From: Rossellomorea aquimaris
GTDB lineage: Bacteria; Bacillota; Bacilli; Bacillales; Fictibacillaceae
Reading direction: 5' to 3'
DNA length: 64,000 bases
NCBI GenBank assembly: GCA_020524245.1
Contig: JAIVLN010000005.1
Location: 124,001-188,000 of the forward strand
This document shows, piece by piece, positions 46,925 through 55,685 of the stretch. Under the pieces are notes generated by a model. It had not been told where the DNA came from, did not search any database, and saw only the letters and a program-made list of their open reading frames with translations. Positions within the stretch are counted from its first letter, which is position 1. Each line of letters starts with the position of its first letter. The translations under genes were made by a program, and so were the position numbers.

Positions 46925-47203
46925 TTACGATTTCGGTTTAGCTGCTTGATCAAGCTGATAAATGAACGCAAATACTTCCGCCACCGCTTGGTATAAGTTA
47001 GGCGGTATTTCGCGATCGATATCAAGCTGAGATAGCAGGTGTATGAGAGAATCGTCTTGTTGTATCGGAACGCCGTTTTCTTCAGCTAGCCTCATGATTT
47101 CTTCAGCTGTGTCACCTTTCCCTTTCGCTACGACCTTCGGAGCGGAGGTATTCGATTGGTCATACTTCAACGCAACTGCTGATTTACGTTTTTCATCTGT
47201 CAT
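46925..47203 (-). CDS. ylqH: FlhB C-terminal domain-like protein YlqH (FlhX type)
   Basis: The 92-residue protein matches only the cytosolic C-terminal domain of FlhB. Compared with FlhB in this window it keeps ALKYD, the AP-VVAKG block, the helix IMRLAEENGVPI and the end PPNLYQAVAEVFAFIYQL. It lacks all membrane segments and the NPTH cleavage motif. In some bacteria such stand-alone proteins (FlhX) can replace the FlhB fragment. It overlaps ylqG (ATGA) and so forms a pair with a FliK-like protein. Function in Bacillus is unknown. Confidence 0.85.
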   Translation of the reverse strand: MTDEKRKSAVALKYDQSNTSAPKVVAKGKGDTAEEIMRLAEENGVPIQQDDSLIHLLSQLDIDREIPPNLYQAVAEVFAFIYQLDQAAKPKS

Positions 47204-48747
47204 ATCGAGAGGTCCACTCCTCGTATGGAAGCTTCCATCATGGTCGAAGTGAGGTGTTTCTTCGACTCATTCACAGATTGTTCCACTTTTACGCTCGACA
47301 ATGTATATCCATGCTCTTCTAAACGCTCTTTCAGCATTTCTTTGAATGGAGGAATCAATTGACTTACATGTATTTGATCATTCACGATTTTCAACGAGAT
47401 GACACGGTTTTGGACGTTCATATCGATTACTGTCTCGTTCAAATGTTGTAAATCAAGGTAGAACAGAATTCGACTATAGTCCTCATCAATATCCCCGGAT
47501 TGGTTTTGCTTTAAATCCCATCTCATCATCAAATCGCTTTTCCATTCTTTGAAATGTATCGGCAATTGATAAAACAGCGTCATCAACGATTGGTTCTCAC
47601 TCGTATGCAGAAGTTGCTGTCCTGTAAGACGGTGCATGAGGGATTCTGCTTTATCGCGAATTGTAGTGGGTAATTCTTGATTCAGCAACTCTAGTAGTGC
47701 AGATTTTAATGGTGGGTTTCTTTGCAACTCACCTATTTGATGGCTAATCAGATCTTTTTCCAAAGACAACCCTAACCCTTTGACCATCTCAATCAAATTG
47801 AATTGTGGTTTCTGATCTATCGTTTGAGTCAGTTGTTTCAGGTTATTCATTTGCGTTTGATTAAGTTGAGAAAACTGTTCTCGTAAGAAAACTTCCGCAT
47901 TCCTAGGTGACATGTTCAGCTTCAAACTTTGTAACAACATTTCATCAGTAGGTAAAGAAAGCGTTGTTCCTTTAACGGTTGACTGTTGACCGTTATGTTG
48001 TGTTGGTAATGGCAGCTTCAATGTTTGGAACACATCCTGAATCTGTTGCTTAACGGTATGACCCGTATCAGGTTGCTGGTACATCATAAACAAATGTTTA
48101 ACCGTTTGAATATTGGTTAAAGGTGTGGTAATTGTTTTCAATGTTTGAATCGAACTGGTCACATTATTTATGGCCTTTTCATTACCAGGCACGCGTTGTT
48201 GTAATAACTGCATCAGATCATCCATTTCTGCAGACATCGGAGTTGACGATTGCGCATGATAAAGTGCTCTGAAGACTGAATCGGTTTGCGGAAGATTCTT
48301 AAGCACCATTGTCTTGATAGCCTGAATGCCTTTTTCATTAGAGCTTACCTGAGCGAGCCATTGTTCTGCCTTCCGTATCGTCTCCTTCGTCATCGGAAGT
48401 TGTTCCCGGCTCAATGCCTCCACAAGTAAACGGACCTGTGGATTCAACTTTCGTATGCCGATACTTTGAGGTGGAGGTGTCTGGGTCCCCTTGGTCCCTT
48501 CTATAACTTGTAAGAGAGGTACGGATCCGCTCGAATTCGGTTTGACCTGGAACCAATACTTTTCTCCAAGGGATAGACCTGTCATCAATTGTGCAGTCAT
48601 GTTTTTGCCAGCAAGTTGAATTTTGGCCATATCGTTCGGGTACAAAGCCAGCACTTTACCCGAAAAAATCTGTCCAGGTTTAAGCTCTATTTTCGAGTTG
48701 AACCTGGTCAGGTTCGTCATAATCGTCTCAATGGATAATGCTTTCAT
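47200..48747 (-). CDS. ylqG: YlqG-like protein with FliK-type C-terminal domain
   Basis: The 515-residue protein starts with a small beta domain (ELKPGQIFSGKVLALYPNDMAKIQLAGKNM read in parts) and continues with a long Gln/Leu/Thr-rich middle without membrane helices. The C-terminal part (VIDMNVQNRVISLKIVNDQIHV, PPFKEMLKERLEEHGYTLSSVKVE in parts) resembles the Flg_hook domain of FliK. It overlaps ylqH, a FlhB-C-like gene. Together they copy the FliK-FlhB contact outside the fla/che operon. An AGAGG site precedes ATG 48747. No function is established. Confidence 0.75.
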   Translation of the reverse strand: MKALSIETIMTNLTRFNSKIELKPGQIFSGKVLALYPNDMAKIQLAGKNMTAQLMTGLSLGEKYWFQVKPNSSGSVPLLQVIEGTKGTQTPPPQSIGIRKLNPQVRLLVEALSREQLPMTKETIRKAEQWLAQVSSNEKGIQAIKTMVLKNLPQTDSVFRALYHAQSSTPMSAEMDDLMQLLQQRVPGNEKAINNVTSSIQTLKTITTPLTNIQTVKHLFMMYQQPDTGHTVKQQIQDVFQTLKLPLPTQHNGQQSTVKGTTLSLPTDEMLLQSLKLNMSPRNAEVFLREQFSQLNQTQMNNLKQLTQTIDQKPQFNLIEMVKGLGLSLEKDLISHQIGELQRNPPLKSALLELLNQELPTTIRDKAESLMHRLTGQQLLHTSENQSLMTLFYQLPIHFKEWKSDLMMRWDLKQNQSGDIDEDYSRILFYLDLQHLNETVIDMNVQNRVISLKIVNDQIHVSQLIPPFKEMLKERLEEHGYTLSSVKVEQSVNESKKHLTSTMMEASIRGVDLSI

Positions 48748-48778
48748 ACCATCACGCCTCTTTTAAGATCTCACTACT

Positions 48779-49579
48779 TTATTTATCGTCATAGAGGGAT
48801 AATTGTTTGGTATTTCGTTCAGCGACAGGTGCGAATGTTTTTCGGTGTTCCGGGGTGACCCCGTGGATATTCAAGGCTTCCAAATGTTGAGCAGTCCCAT
48901 AACCGGCATTGGAATGAAACGCGTAGGCAGGGTACTGTTGCCCCACTTCTTTCATATATCTGTCTCTCGTCACTTTCGCGATGATGGATGCTGCAGCTAT
49001 TGAATTGCTTCTGCCATCACCTTTGATGAGTGATTCTTGAGGCAGATCTACGTCCAATTTCATTGCATCGATCAGCAAGTAGTCTGGTTGGATTGGTAAG
49101 TCCTCAAGTGCTTTCAACATCGCAAGTTTACTGGCTTCATATATATTGATAAGGTCGATTTCTTCTGCTGTAACCATTCCTACTCCAATTGCTACCGCTT
49201 TTGAAATGATTTCATCATATAGTACTTCCCTCTTCATTTCAGGAATCTTCTTCGAATCATCGAGACCGATGATGGTAGCATCAGGATCGAGGATGACCGC
49301 ACTGGCCACTACCGGTCCTGCAAGCGGCCCACGACCGACTTCATCGATTCCTGCAATTTTACGAAATCCTTGTGAATAGCATTTTTGTTCGAACTGCGAC
49401 ATTTCTATGTAACGTTGTTGACGATTTTCCTCTTCTTGTCGTCTTTTGCACCACTGAGCCCAAAGTTTCTGAACCCCTTTACGCTCGTCCTTTTCAATCT
49501 CTTGAATGACTTCTTCGCTTACGTTACCTTGGACATTCTCTAAGTATTTCTGAATCTCTTTTATGGATTTGTCCTTCAT
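48779..49579 (-). CDS. rnhB: Ribonuclease HII
   Basis: RNase HII removes single ribonucleotides and RNA from RNA-DNA hybrids. The N-terminal TBP-like extension typical of Bacilli covers about residues 1-70; the catalytic core follows with IAGIDEVGRGPLAGPVVASA (Asp, Glu), LLIDAMKLD and SIIAKVTRDRYM (Asp). ATG 49579 has AAGGAG six bases upstream and gives 266 residues; an upstream in-frame start has no site. A terminator separates it from rbgA. Confidence 0.96.
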   Translation of the reverse strand: MKDKSIKEIQKYLENVQGNVSEEVIQEIEKDERKGVQKLWAQWCKRRQEEENRQQRYIEMSQFEQKCYSQGFRKIAGIDEVGRGPLAGPVVASAVILDPDATIIGLDDSKKIPEMKREVLYDEIISKAVAIGVGMVTAEEIDLINIYEASKLAMLKALEDLPIQPDYLLIDAMKLDVDLPQESLIKGDGRSNSIAAASIIAKVTRDRYMKEVGQQYPAYAFHSNAGYGTAQHLEALNIHGVTPEHRKTFAPVAERNTKQLSLYDDK

Positions 49580-49628
49580 GTGGAACTCCTTATCTGTTTG
49601 GTGAATTTCTTTCTTATGTAAATAAAAC

Positions 49629-49661
49629 AAGACCCTGTCAGCCGATATCCAACAAGGTCTT
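49629..49661 (-). terminator. Intrinsic terminator after rbgA
   Basis: AAGACCCTGT (49629-49638) pairs with ACAAGGTCTT (49652-49661), ten pairs with one G-U, followed on the minus strand by GTTTTATTT. No clear promoter for rnhB was found after it, so rnhB may depend on read-through. Confidence 0.75.
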
Positions 49662-49666
49662 TGTCT

Positions 49667-50521
49667 TTAAAAGTCAGATGGACGCTCGAACGAGAGAGGT
49701 CCGAGTTTTTCTGAACGAAGATCTCTTAAAATGATTTCTGCAGCTTTCTCATAATCGATTTCTCCACCTTTAATGAGGCAACCTCTTTTTCTGCCGATTT
49801 CTTCGAAAACCTCAAGAGGGGGTGCAGATGTGTCTTCGAGATTGTATCTTTCCATTAGCTTGTCAGGATACATCTCCTTCAAGTATTGAACGGCAAAGAA
49901 AGCGATGTCGCCGAAATCAAGTATTTCATCCTTGATCGCACCTGTAACGGCCAAACGGTAGCCTGTTGTCTGATCCTCGAACTTCGGCCAGAGGATTCCT
50001 GGCGTATCCAATAGCTCGATTTCCTTCCCTACCTTAATCCACTGTTGACGTTGTGTAATACCAGGCCGGTCGCCAGTCTTTGCGATTTTTTTGTTGGCCA
50101 GACGGTTGATGAGGGTGGATTTACCCACATTTGGAATACCCAAGATCAATGCTCTCACTGCTCGAGGCTTTATTCCTCTTTCAATCATTTTATCGATTTT
50201 ATCCTTCATCAGTTCCTTTGCAATGTCTGAAATTCGATTCAAACCTTGGCCTGATTTCGAATTGACTGTTACCGTTCGCATACCTCTTTCGGCGAAGTAC
50301 TCTTCCCATTGTTTCGTAACGGCCGGATCAGCCATATCCGACTTATTGAGAAGAATCAGTCTCGGTTTATGCTCGACGATTTCATCAATCATCGGATTTC
50401 TTGATGAAAGAGGGACTCTAGCATCAACGAGCTCAAATACGACATCTATCATCTTCAGCTTTTCCGTTATTTCTCTTCTAGCCTTTGCCATATGGCCAGG
50501 AAACCATTGAATTTGTTTCAT
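49667..50521 (-). CDS. rbgA: Ribosome biogenesis GTPase RbgA (YlqF)
   Basis: RbgA completes the 50S subunit by helping L16 enter the 45S precursor. It is a circularly permuted GTPase: G4 LNKSDMAD (about residue 60) comes before G1 [11 protein letters not shown] (about 128) and G3 DTPGI. The N-terminus [13 protein letters not shown] and the C-terminal ANTAR-like helix bundle are typical. ATG 50521 has AGGTG in range and gives 284 residues. It follows lepB by 11 bases. Confidence 0.97.
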   Translation of the reverse strand: MKQIQWFPGHMAKARREITEKLKMIDVVFELVDARVPLSSRNPMIDEIVEHKPRLILLNKSDMADPAVTKQWEEYFAERGMRTVTVNSKSGQGLNRISDIAKELMKDKIDKMIERGIKPRAVRALILGIPNVGKSTLINRLANKKIAKTGDRPGITQRQQWIKVGKEIELLDTPGILWPKFEDQTTGYRLAVTGAIKDEILDFGDIAFFAVQYLKEMYPDKLMERYNLEDTSAPPLEVFEEIGRKRGCLIKGGEIDYEKAAEIILRDLRSEKLGPLSFERPSDF

Positions 50522-50532
50522 TGTATATTCAC

Positions 50533-51084
50533 CTACTCTAATACGTTTAAGTGATCGACAGGCCAAAAAATAACGTTCGCTTTACCGATGATGTTATCCA
50601 TCGGTATCGCCCCAATATTCCGGCTGTCCTTACTATGTTGTCTGTTGTCGCCGAGTACGAACAGATGGCCATCAGGGACGGTTTTCGTTCCGATTTCCTC
50701 ACTCAACTGAAAATTATCCGTCAAATTCCCATCAGGTATAGATTGTTTATATTCGCTCAGATAAGGTTCTGGAACTTCTTGATCATTGACAAATAAAGTG
50801 TCATCTCGATACTCGATTTTATCACCAGGGAGACCGATGACTCTTTTGATGTAGTCTTTCCCCTCAGGGGCATTAAATACAATGATATCAAATCGTTCCG
50901 GCTTGCCGAAATCATAGCTTATCTTATTGACGATCATCCGGTCACCATTATGCAACGTCGGCATCATCGATTCACCATCTACTACAATCGGAGCGAACAA
51001 GAAATACCGGATGCCTGCAGCAATCGCTAAAGCGATCGCAAGTGCTTTCATCCACTCCCATGATTCACTTTTCCCCTTGGCCAT
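50533..51084 (-). CDS. lepB: Type I signal peptidase
   Basis: This enzyme (SipS/SipT/SipV class in Bacillus) cleaves signal peptides outside the membrane. The 183-residue protein has one N-terminal membrane helix (about 13-31), catalytic Ser39 in GESMMPTL, catalytic Lys80 in [11 protein letters not shown], and the [12 protein letters not shown] box. A GAGGTGG site precedes ATG 51084. It lies between rplS and rbgA, after the rplS terminator, so it needs its own promoter; the TTGATT/TAGTAT pair upstream is too weak to call. Confidence 0.95.
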   Translation of the reverse strand: MAKGKSESWEWMKALAIALAIAAGIRYFLFAPIVVDGESMMPTLHNGDRMIVNKISYDFGKPERFDIIVFNAPEGKDYIKRVIGLPGDKIEYRDDTLFVNDQEVPEPYLSEYKQSIPDGNLTDNFQLSEEIGTKTVPDGHLFVLGDNRQHSKDSRNIGAIPMDNIIGKANVIFWPVDHLNVLE

Positions 51085-51217
51085 TTCTCCACCTCGTTTA
51101 ATCTATTTCTTCTTTATATACTACTATTTCAACTATTAATCAATCAATATGTAAACCAAGCCTAAACAACATTGGTAGGCTGAAGCTTAAACGGCCCTAT
51201 ACTTTTCTTTGTATATG

Positions 51218-51249
51218 AAAAAAGGAGCTTGTCTCCAAGCTCCTTTTTA
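51218..51249 (-). terminator. Intrinsic terminator after rplS
   Basis: AAAAAGGAGCTT (51219-51230) pairs with AAGCTCCTTTTT (51237-51248), twelve pairs and a 6-base loop, giving a T-run in the minus direction. A strong terminator. Confidence 0.9.
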
Positions 51250-51264
51250 CGTCTTTGATTTTGC

Positions 51265-51612
51265 TTATCTGCGGATCTCTTTGATACGCGCAGCTTTTCC
51301 ACGTAGTGCACGTAGATAGTAAAGCTTCGCACGACGTACTTTACCGTGACGTACGATTTCGATCTTAGCGATTTTTGGAGAGTGTACAGGGAATGCACGC
51401 TCAACTCCAACACCGTAAGAAATCTTACGTACAGTGAAAGTTTCACTGATGCCAGATCCACGACGCTTGATGACTACACCTTCGAATACCTGGATACGCT
51501 CACGCGTACCTTCGACAACTTTAACGTCTACACGTACAGTGTCTCCTGCACGGAATTCAGGCAAGTCTGTCTTTAACTGCTCTTTTGTAATATCATTAAG
51601 TAGTTGTTGCAT
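51265..51612 (-). CDS. rplS: 50S ribosomal protein L19
   Basis: L19 sits at the 30S-50S interface. The 115-residue protein has the family blocks [33 protein letters not shown], and [17 protein letters not shown] followed by [21 protein letters not shown] site precedes the ATG. It has its own promoter, a leader with L19-leader features and a strong terminator, so it can be expressed apart from trmD. Confidence 0.98.
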   Translation of the reverse strand: MQQLLNDITKEQLKTDLPEFRAGDTVRVDVKVVEGTRERIQVFEGVVIKRRGSGISETFTVRKISYGVGVERAFPVHSPKIAKIEIVRHGKVRRAKLYYLRALRGKAARIKEIRR

Positions 51613-51699
51613 CGGGTATTCCTCCTTCCATACAAATGCTCTTGTTTATGCCTTTTCCATCATAACAGCGGAACATCGTAATCAAGTGACATTAGCCAC
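51613..51699 (-). ncRNA. Candidate L19 leader RNA of rplS
   Basis: The rplS leader between the promoter and the ribosome site contains GATTACGATGTTCCGCTGTT and a GGAAAAGGCATAA segment, which resemble what is known of the Firmicutes L19 leader, a short cis-acting RNA before rplS. The position is right. A covariance search could not be run, so the call rests on place and recall of the motif. Confidence 0.5.
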
Positions 51700-51706
51700 A
51701 AAGAAT

Positions 51707-51735
51707 ATCATAGCATATAGAAGCCTATGAAGCAA
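51707..51735 (-). promoter_or_regulatory. SigA-type promoter of rplS
   Basis: Minus-strand TTGCTT (51730-51735), 17 bases, TATGAT (51707-51712), in the 143-base gap after trmD. Confidence 0.7.
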
Positions 51736-51755
51736 TATTTCTCTTAAGATTTTCT

Positions 51756-52496
51756 CTACGAATCAGTGTTTTCTTTAATTGATTCCAGGTATTGTTTTTC
51801 TTCATCAGTCAATGAGCTTTGCTCAATGAGATCCGGTCGTCGTTCATAGGTCCGTTTCAATGACTCTATGCGGCGCCAATCCTCAATTTTCGCGTGATCC
51901 CCTGATAAGAGTATCTCTGGCACCTTCATACCTCGAAAATCTGCAGGACGCGTATAATGTGGGTGTTCCAATAATCCGGATGAATGGGAATCCAGTTTCG
52001 CCGATTCTTCATTACCGAGCACCTCAGGAAGTAAACGGGTAACACCATCGATGACCACCATTGATGCAAGTTCACCGCCAGTAAGCACATAATCTCCAAT
52101 GGAGATTTCATCAGTGACTAGATGCTTCCGGATCCTTTCATCATATCCCTCATAATGACCACAAAGGAAGATCAGATGTTCTTCTTCAGATAGCTCTTCT
52201 AGTTTCCGTTGGGTCAGTCGCTCACCTTGAGGGCACATCATGACAACTCTCGGTTGATGCTCAGTCCCTTCTTTCATCGCATCAACAGCATCAAACAACG
52301 GCTGTGGTGTCAGCACCATACCAGCACCGCCGCCATAAGGATAATCATCGACTTTACGATGTTTGTTCTCGGCATAATCCCGAAAGTCAGTCACCCTATA
52401 GGCCACAGCACCTTTTTCCTGTGCTTTTTTCAAAATAGAGCTGTTGAGAACACCGTCAAACATTTCCGGAAAAAGGGTAAGGATATCAATCTTCAT
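51756..52496 (-). CDS. trmD: tRNA (guanine-37-N1)-methyltransferase TrmD
   Basis: TrmD makes m1G37 in tRNA, which prevents +1 frameshifting. The 246-residue SPOUT enzyme begins [17 protein letters not shown], has [16 protein letters not shown], and the knotted SAM site [13 protein letters not shown] with [16 protein letters not shown] and the catalytic Asp region. ATG 52496 overlaps the rimM end by 4 bases. Normal length and context. Confidence 0.98.
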   Translation of the reverse strand: MKIDILTLFPEMFDGVLNSSILKKAQEKGAVAYRVTDFRDYAENKHRKVDDYPYGGGAGMVLTPQPLFDAVDAMKEGTEHQPRVVMMCPQGERLTQRKLEELSEEEHLIFLCGHYEGYDERIRKHLVTDEISIGDYVLTGGELASMVVIDGVTRLLPEVLGNEESAKLDSHSSGLLEHPHYTRPADFRGMKVPEILLSGDHAKIEDWRRIESLKRTYERRPDLIEQSSLTDEEKQYLESIKENTDS

Positions 52497-53014
52497 TCTA
52501 ATAGCCCTTCCATCGGTTCAATTTCAATCCGTTTACTATCTACATCGATCTCTTTCACAACTTGTTCGATATAAGGAATTAGGTATTCCTTCTTGTTCTC
52601 TTTCGATTCGACGACCCAAACATCATTCGCACCTGGAGAAAGAATCTCTTTCACTTTACCGATTTCTTCTCCAGAAACTGTGAAGACATTACATCCGATG
52701 ATTTCATAATAATAGAACTCGCCTTCATCCAATTCCTTTAGGACATCTTTCTTTACTTTCAATAGGCCGTCTCGCAATGGCTCTACATCGTTGATATTCG
52801 GATAGCCTTCGAAAGCGACGAGATCGAATTGCTTGTGTTTTCGATGTGACCGGACGACCAATGGAATCGGTTCAGGTTTATTCGGATGAAACAAGTGCAG
52901 CTCAGCACCTTCTTCATATCTCTCTTCTGGAAAATCCGAACGGGTAATGACTCTTACTTCCCCTCTAATTCCATGTGTATTCACGATCTTCCCTACATTC
53001 AACCATTCGCTCAT
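52493..53014 (-). CDS. rimM: 16S rRNA processing factor RimM
   Basis: RimM assists 30S head maturation near S19. The 173-residue protein has an N-terminal RimM domain ([36 protein letters not shown] in parts) and a C-terminal PRC barrel ([28 protein letters not shown]). A GGAGGAG site precedes the ATG. The khpA terminator lies 107 bases upstream. The ylqD gene found here in B. subtilis is missing. Confidence 0.96.
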   Translation of the reverse strand: MSEWLNVGKIVNTHGIRGEVRVITRSDFPEERYEEGAELHLFHPNKPEPIPLVVRSHRKHKQFDLVAFEGYPNINDVEPLRDGLLKVKKDVLKELDEGEFYYYEIIGCNVFTVSGEEIGKVKEILSPGANDVWVVESKENKKEYLIPYIEQVVKEIDVDSKRIEIEPMEGLLE

Positions 53015-53110
53015 CTGTTCTCCTCCGATTAGCGTTTTCTACTAGCTTGATAAAAATGAACAGAACCTATACGTTAATCCGCCGTTCATCATTCGTCAGA
53101 TATGAAAGAA

Positions 53111-53130
53111 AGGCGGGGTTGCCCCCACCT
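53111..53130 (-). terminator. Intrinsic terminator after khpA
   Basis: On the minus strand AGGTGGGG-GCAA-CCCCGCCT forms eight pairs closed by a GNRA tetraloop and is followed by TTCTTTC. It ends the ylxM-ffh-rpsP-khpA unit, so rimM needs its own start; no clear promoter was found in the 90 bases that follow. Confidence 0.75.
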
Positions 53131-53138
53131 CTCACTAA

Positions 53139-53366
53139 CTAAACGATCTCTAAATGGATCTTTTTGTTTTCATTCGTACCAGCGGCATTGATAACGGTAC
53201 GGATCGCTTTAGCAATCCGACCTTGCTTGCCAATGACTTTGCCCATGTCTTCACTATGGACACTAAGTTGATACGTGATCGAAGAATCTGTCTTTACTTC
53301 TTCTATGCGTACTTCTTCTGGGTGATCGACAAGAGCTTTTACGATGGTTTCGATTAACTCTTCCAT
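53139..53366 (-). CDS. khpA: KH-domain RNA-binding protein KhpA (YlqC)
   Basis: KhpA pairs with KhpB (Jag/EloR) and binds RNA; in streptococci it affects cell elongation. The 75-residue protein is one KH domain with the GKVIGKQGRIAKAIR loop. ATG 53366 has AAGGTG eight bases upstream; the GTG three codons earlier is inside that site. It follows rpsP by 16 bases. Confidence 0.94.
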   Translation of the reverse strand: MEELIETIVKALVDHPEEVRIEEVKTDSSITYQLSVHSEDMGKVIGKQGRIAKAIRTVINAAGTNENKKIHLEIV

Positions 53367-53382
53367 TATCGTCACACCTTAC

Positions 53383-53655
53383 TTATTTTTGGTTTTTTGC
53401 GTTGTGAAGCTTTTCCATAAGACCAGCGTTTGAGAAAAGGTTGCGTACTGTGTCAGAAGGTTTTGCACCTTTCAACATCCACTCAAGTGCTTTTTCTTCG
53501 TCGATTTTCACATCGATTGGTTGAGCGATCGGGTTGTAGTAACCGATCTCCTCGATGAAACGTCCATCACGAGGTGAACGAGAGTCTGCTACGACCAAAC
53601 GATAAAATGGAGATTTTTTTGCTCCCATACGCTTTAAACGGATTTTTACTGCCAT
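53383..53655 (-). CDS. rpsP: 30S ribosomal protein S16
   Basis: S16 is an early-binding small-subunit protein. The 90-residue product has [37 protein letters not shown] and [18 protein letters not shown]. An AGGAGG site precedes the ATG. It lies 66 bases after ffh behind a weak hairpin, and 16 bases before khpA. Confidence 0.98.
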   Translation of the reverse strand: MAVKIRLKRMGAKKSPFYRLVVADSRSPRDGRFIEEIGYYNPIAQPIDVKIDEEKALEWMLKGAKPSDTVRNLFSNAGLMEKLHNAKNQK

Positions 53656-53694
53656 CTATAATTCCTCCTAGAATTTGTTTTAAAATTATTTTTA

Positions 53695-53709
53695 CGGTAA
53701 TGACTACCG
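53695..53709 (-). terminator. Weak hairpin between ffh and rpsP
   Basis: CGGTA (53695-53699) pairs with TACCG (53705-53709), and the minus strand continues TAAAAATAATTTT. Only five pairs, so at most a partial attenuator. Confidence 0.3.
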
Positions 53710-53721
53710 GTCCACACAATG

Positions 53722-55077
53722 TTACATGAATGGGAATTTCATGCCACCCATTCCACCTTTTTTCTTGCCTTTTTGCTGCATATTGGACATTTGTTTCATC
53801 ATCTTCTTCATGTCCTCAAATTGCTTCAAGAGTCGATTGACCTCTTGTACGGTACGACCGCTTCCTTTAGCGATACGTTTCTTTCGACTTGCGTTAATGA
53901 TTTCAGGTTGAACCTTTTCAGCTTTTGTCATCGACTTGATGATCGCTTCCACATGGTTCAGCTGTTTCTCATCTACCTTGACGTTTTTCAGTTGTTTCAT
54001 CTGTCCAGATCCAGGCAGCATACCAAGTAACTCATCAAGTGGTCCCATGCTTCTGACCTGCGTAAGTTGATCAAGAAAATCTTCAAAGGTAAAGCTCATC
54101 GTACGCATTTTCTCTTCGAGCTCTTTCGCCTTCTTCTCATCTACATTGGTTTGCGCCTTCTCAATGAGGGACAATACATCTCCCATTCCGAGAATTCTAG
54201 ACGCCATCCGTTCTGGATGGAATGGCTCAAGGGCATCCAGCTTTTCACCCATACCGATGAATTTGATCGGTGTATTCGTCACGGACTTGATGGACAATGC
54301 TGCACCACCACGCGTGTCTCCGTCAAGCTTCGTCAGAACGACTCCGGAGAGTCCGAGCTGATCATGGAAACTTTGTGCGACATTCACGGCGTCTTGTCCA
54401 GTCATCGCATCGACAACAAGCAGGATTTCATCAGGCTTCGCGATCTCTTTAATTTGAGAAAGCTCGTCCATCAGTCCTTCGTCGATGTGTAGACGACCTG
54501 CGGTATCGATAATCACGTAATCGTGATGTTCTTCTTTCGCTTTCTCGATCCCTTGCTTCGCAATTTCAACTGGACTTACATCCGTTCCAAGATCGAATAC
54601 TGGCATGCTTAGCTGTTTTCCGAGTGTTTGCAGTTGGTTGATCGCGGCAGGTCTGTAAACGTCTGCAGCGACAAGCAATGGTTTACGGTTATTTTTCTTG
54701 CGCAAGTGATTGGCAAGTTTCCCCGTTGTGGTCGTTTTACCGGCACCTTGCAAACCTACCATCATGATGACGGTCGGCGGTTTGTTGGCGACAGCAATCT
54801 TACTTTGTTCTCCACCCATCAACTCGGTCAGTTCTTCATTGACGACTTTGACGACTTGTTGACCAGGTGTGAGACTCTCAAGTACTTCTTGACCGATTGC
54901 TCTTTCTTTCACTTTAGCGATGAATTGCTTTACAACTTTAAAGTTGACGTCAGCTTCTAATAACGCTAGTCGAACCTCTCGCATCATGACTTTGACGTCC
55001 GCTTCGGTAACTTTACCTTTACCACGGACTTTCTGAAGTGTCTGTTGAAGTCGGTCGGCTAATCCTTCAAATGCCAT
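53722..55077 (-). CDS. ffh: Signal recognition particle protein Ffh
   Basis: Ffh with 4.5S/6S scRNA binds signal peptides on ribosomes and docks at FtsY. The 451-residue protein has N, G and M domains: G1 GLQGAGKTTTTGKLA near residue 107, DVYRPAAINQLQTLG, DTAGRLHIDEGLM, TKLDGDTRGGAALS, and a Met-rich, basic C-terminal M domain (GRTVQEVNRLLKQFEDMKKMM). An AGGAGG site precedes the ATG. It follows ylxM by 14 bases. Confidence 0.98.
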   Translation of the reverse strand: MAFEGLADRLQQTLQKVRGKGKVTEADVKVMMREVRLALLEADVNFKVVKQFIAKVKERAIGQEVLESLTPGQQVVKVVNEELTELMGGEQSKIAVANKPPTVIMMVGLQGAGKTTTTGKLANHLRKKNNRKPLLVAADVYRPAAINQLQTLGKQLSMPVFDLGTDVSPVEIAKQGIEKAKEEHHDYVIIDTAGRLHIDEGLMDELSQIKEIAKPDEILLVVDAMTGQDAVNVAQSFHDQLGLSGVVLTKLDGDTRGGAALSIKSVTNTPIKFIGMGEKLDALEPFHPERMASRILGMGDVLSLIEKAQTNVDEKKAKELEEKMRTMSFTFEDFLDQLTQVRSMGPLDELLGMLPGSGQMKQLKNVKVDEKQLNHVEAIIKSMTKAEKVQPEIINASRKKRIAKGSGRTVQEVNRLLKQFEDMKKMMKQMSNMQQKGKKKGGMGGMKFPFM

Positions 55078-55091
55078 CTAAGTGCCGCCTC

Positions 55092-55421
55092 CTAATCCAA
55101 TTCTTCGATACGATCGATCGTATCGAGAACGGTTTTCTGATCCTTCTCCTCAGCAATCTGTTGACGGAGTGTCTCGAGAAGTTGCTGGCGTCTCTGATAT
55201 TTATCGAGAAGTTCAAGCTTTTCTTCGTATTCTTCAAGCATAAGCTCTGTACGTTTAATATTGTCATATACAGCTTGACGGCTTACATCGTAACTTTCGG
55301 CAATTTCTCCAAGGGACAAATCGTCGAGATAATAAAGCGCCATGTAATTTCGCTGCTTTGGAGTCAAAAGCGCATGATAGAAATCAAACAAGAAATTGAC
55401 TCGTGTCGTTTTTTCGAGCAC
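55092..55421 (-). CDS. ylxM: YlxM, putative SRP-associated helix-turn-helix protein
   Basis: YlxM belongs to UPF0122, sigma-70 region 4-like proteins next to ffh; related proteins have been tied to SRP GTPase control. The 109-residue protein has [24 protein letters not shown] followed by the [25 protein letters not shown] in parts, and a coiled C-terminus. GTG 55421 is selected because AAGGGGTG lies six bases upstream and the protein then aligns with relatives; GTG 55430 falls in that site. It has its own promoter. Confidence 0.92.
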   Translation of the reverse strand: MLEKTTRVNFLFDFYHALLTPKQRNYMALYYLDDLSLGEIAESYDVSRQAVYDNIKRTELMLEEYEEKLELLDKYQRRQQLLETLRQQIAEEKDQKTVLDTIDRIEELD

Positions 55422-55463
55422 TTTTTCCACCCCTTGTTAAGCGAAATGCCTTTACGATTAATC

Positions 55464-55492
55464 ATACTACACCCCATAGAAACCTTTGTCAA
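55464..55492 (-). promoter_or_regulatory. SigA-type promoter of ylxM-ffh-rpsP-khpA
   Basis: Minus-strand TTGACA (55487-55492), 17 bases, TAGTAT (55464-55469). A close match to consensus, placed right after the ftsY terminator and palindrome cluster. Confidence 0.75.
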
Positions 55493-55516
55493 GTTTTTTT
55501 CTTAACATCAGTCTGC

Positions 55517-55576
55517 GGTGCCAGGTACCATTTTTGAAGCCTGTTATATTAAGCTTCCTCTATGGTACCTGGCACC
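55517..55576. repeat. 15-bp inverted repeat (GGTGCCAGGTACCAT arms)
   Basis: Arms 55517-55531 and 55562-55576 are exact reverse complements, 30 bases apart. Each arm is itself nearly palindromic. A smaller stem GAAGC/GCTTC (55536-55540, 55553-55557) nests in the loop. Similar GGTGCC/GGCACC elements are remembered as scattered repeats in Bacillaceae genomes; copy number here cannot be counted. Confidence 0.7.
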
Positions 55577-55603
55577 CCCATAGAAGCTTGATATGACAGC
55601 ATT

Positions 55604-55630
55604 CCTGAGCAGTACCTGGTACTGCTCAGG
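55604..55630. repeat. Perfect 27-bp palindrome related to the upstream repeat
   Basis: CCTGAGCAGTACC-T-GGTACTGCTCAGG is an exact inverted repeat of 13 bp with one central base. Its centre AGTACCTGGTACT agrees with GGTACCTGGCACC of the neighbouring element at most positions, so it looks like a diverged copy. Confidence 0.75.
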
Positions 55631-55642
55631 GTTCCAATGAAA

Positions 55643-55665
55643 AACACACGCGGTGTGCGTGTGTT
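55643..55665 (-). terminator. Intrinsic terminator after ftsY
   Basis: AACACACGC (55643-55651) pairs with GCGTGTGTT (55657-55665), loop 5 bases, and the minus strand continues TTTTCATT. It separates ftsY from ylxM. Confidence 0.8.
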
Positions 55666-55685
55666 CTCTTTTTACATCTCTTTGA

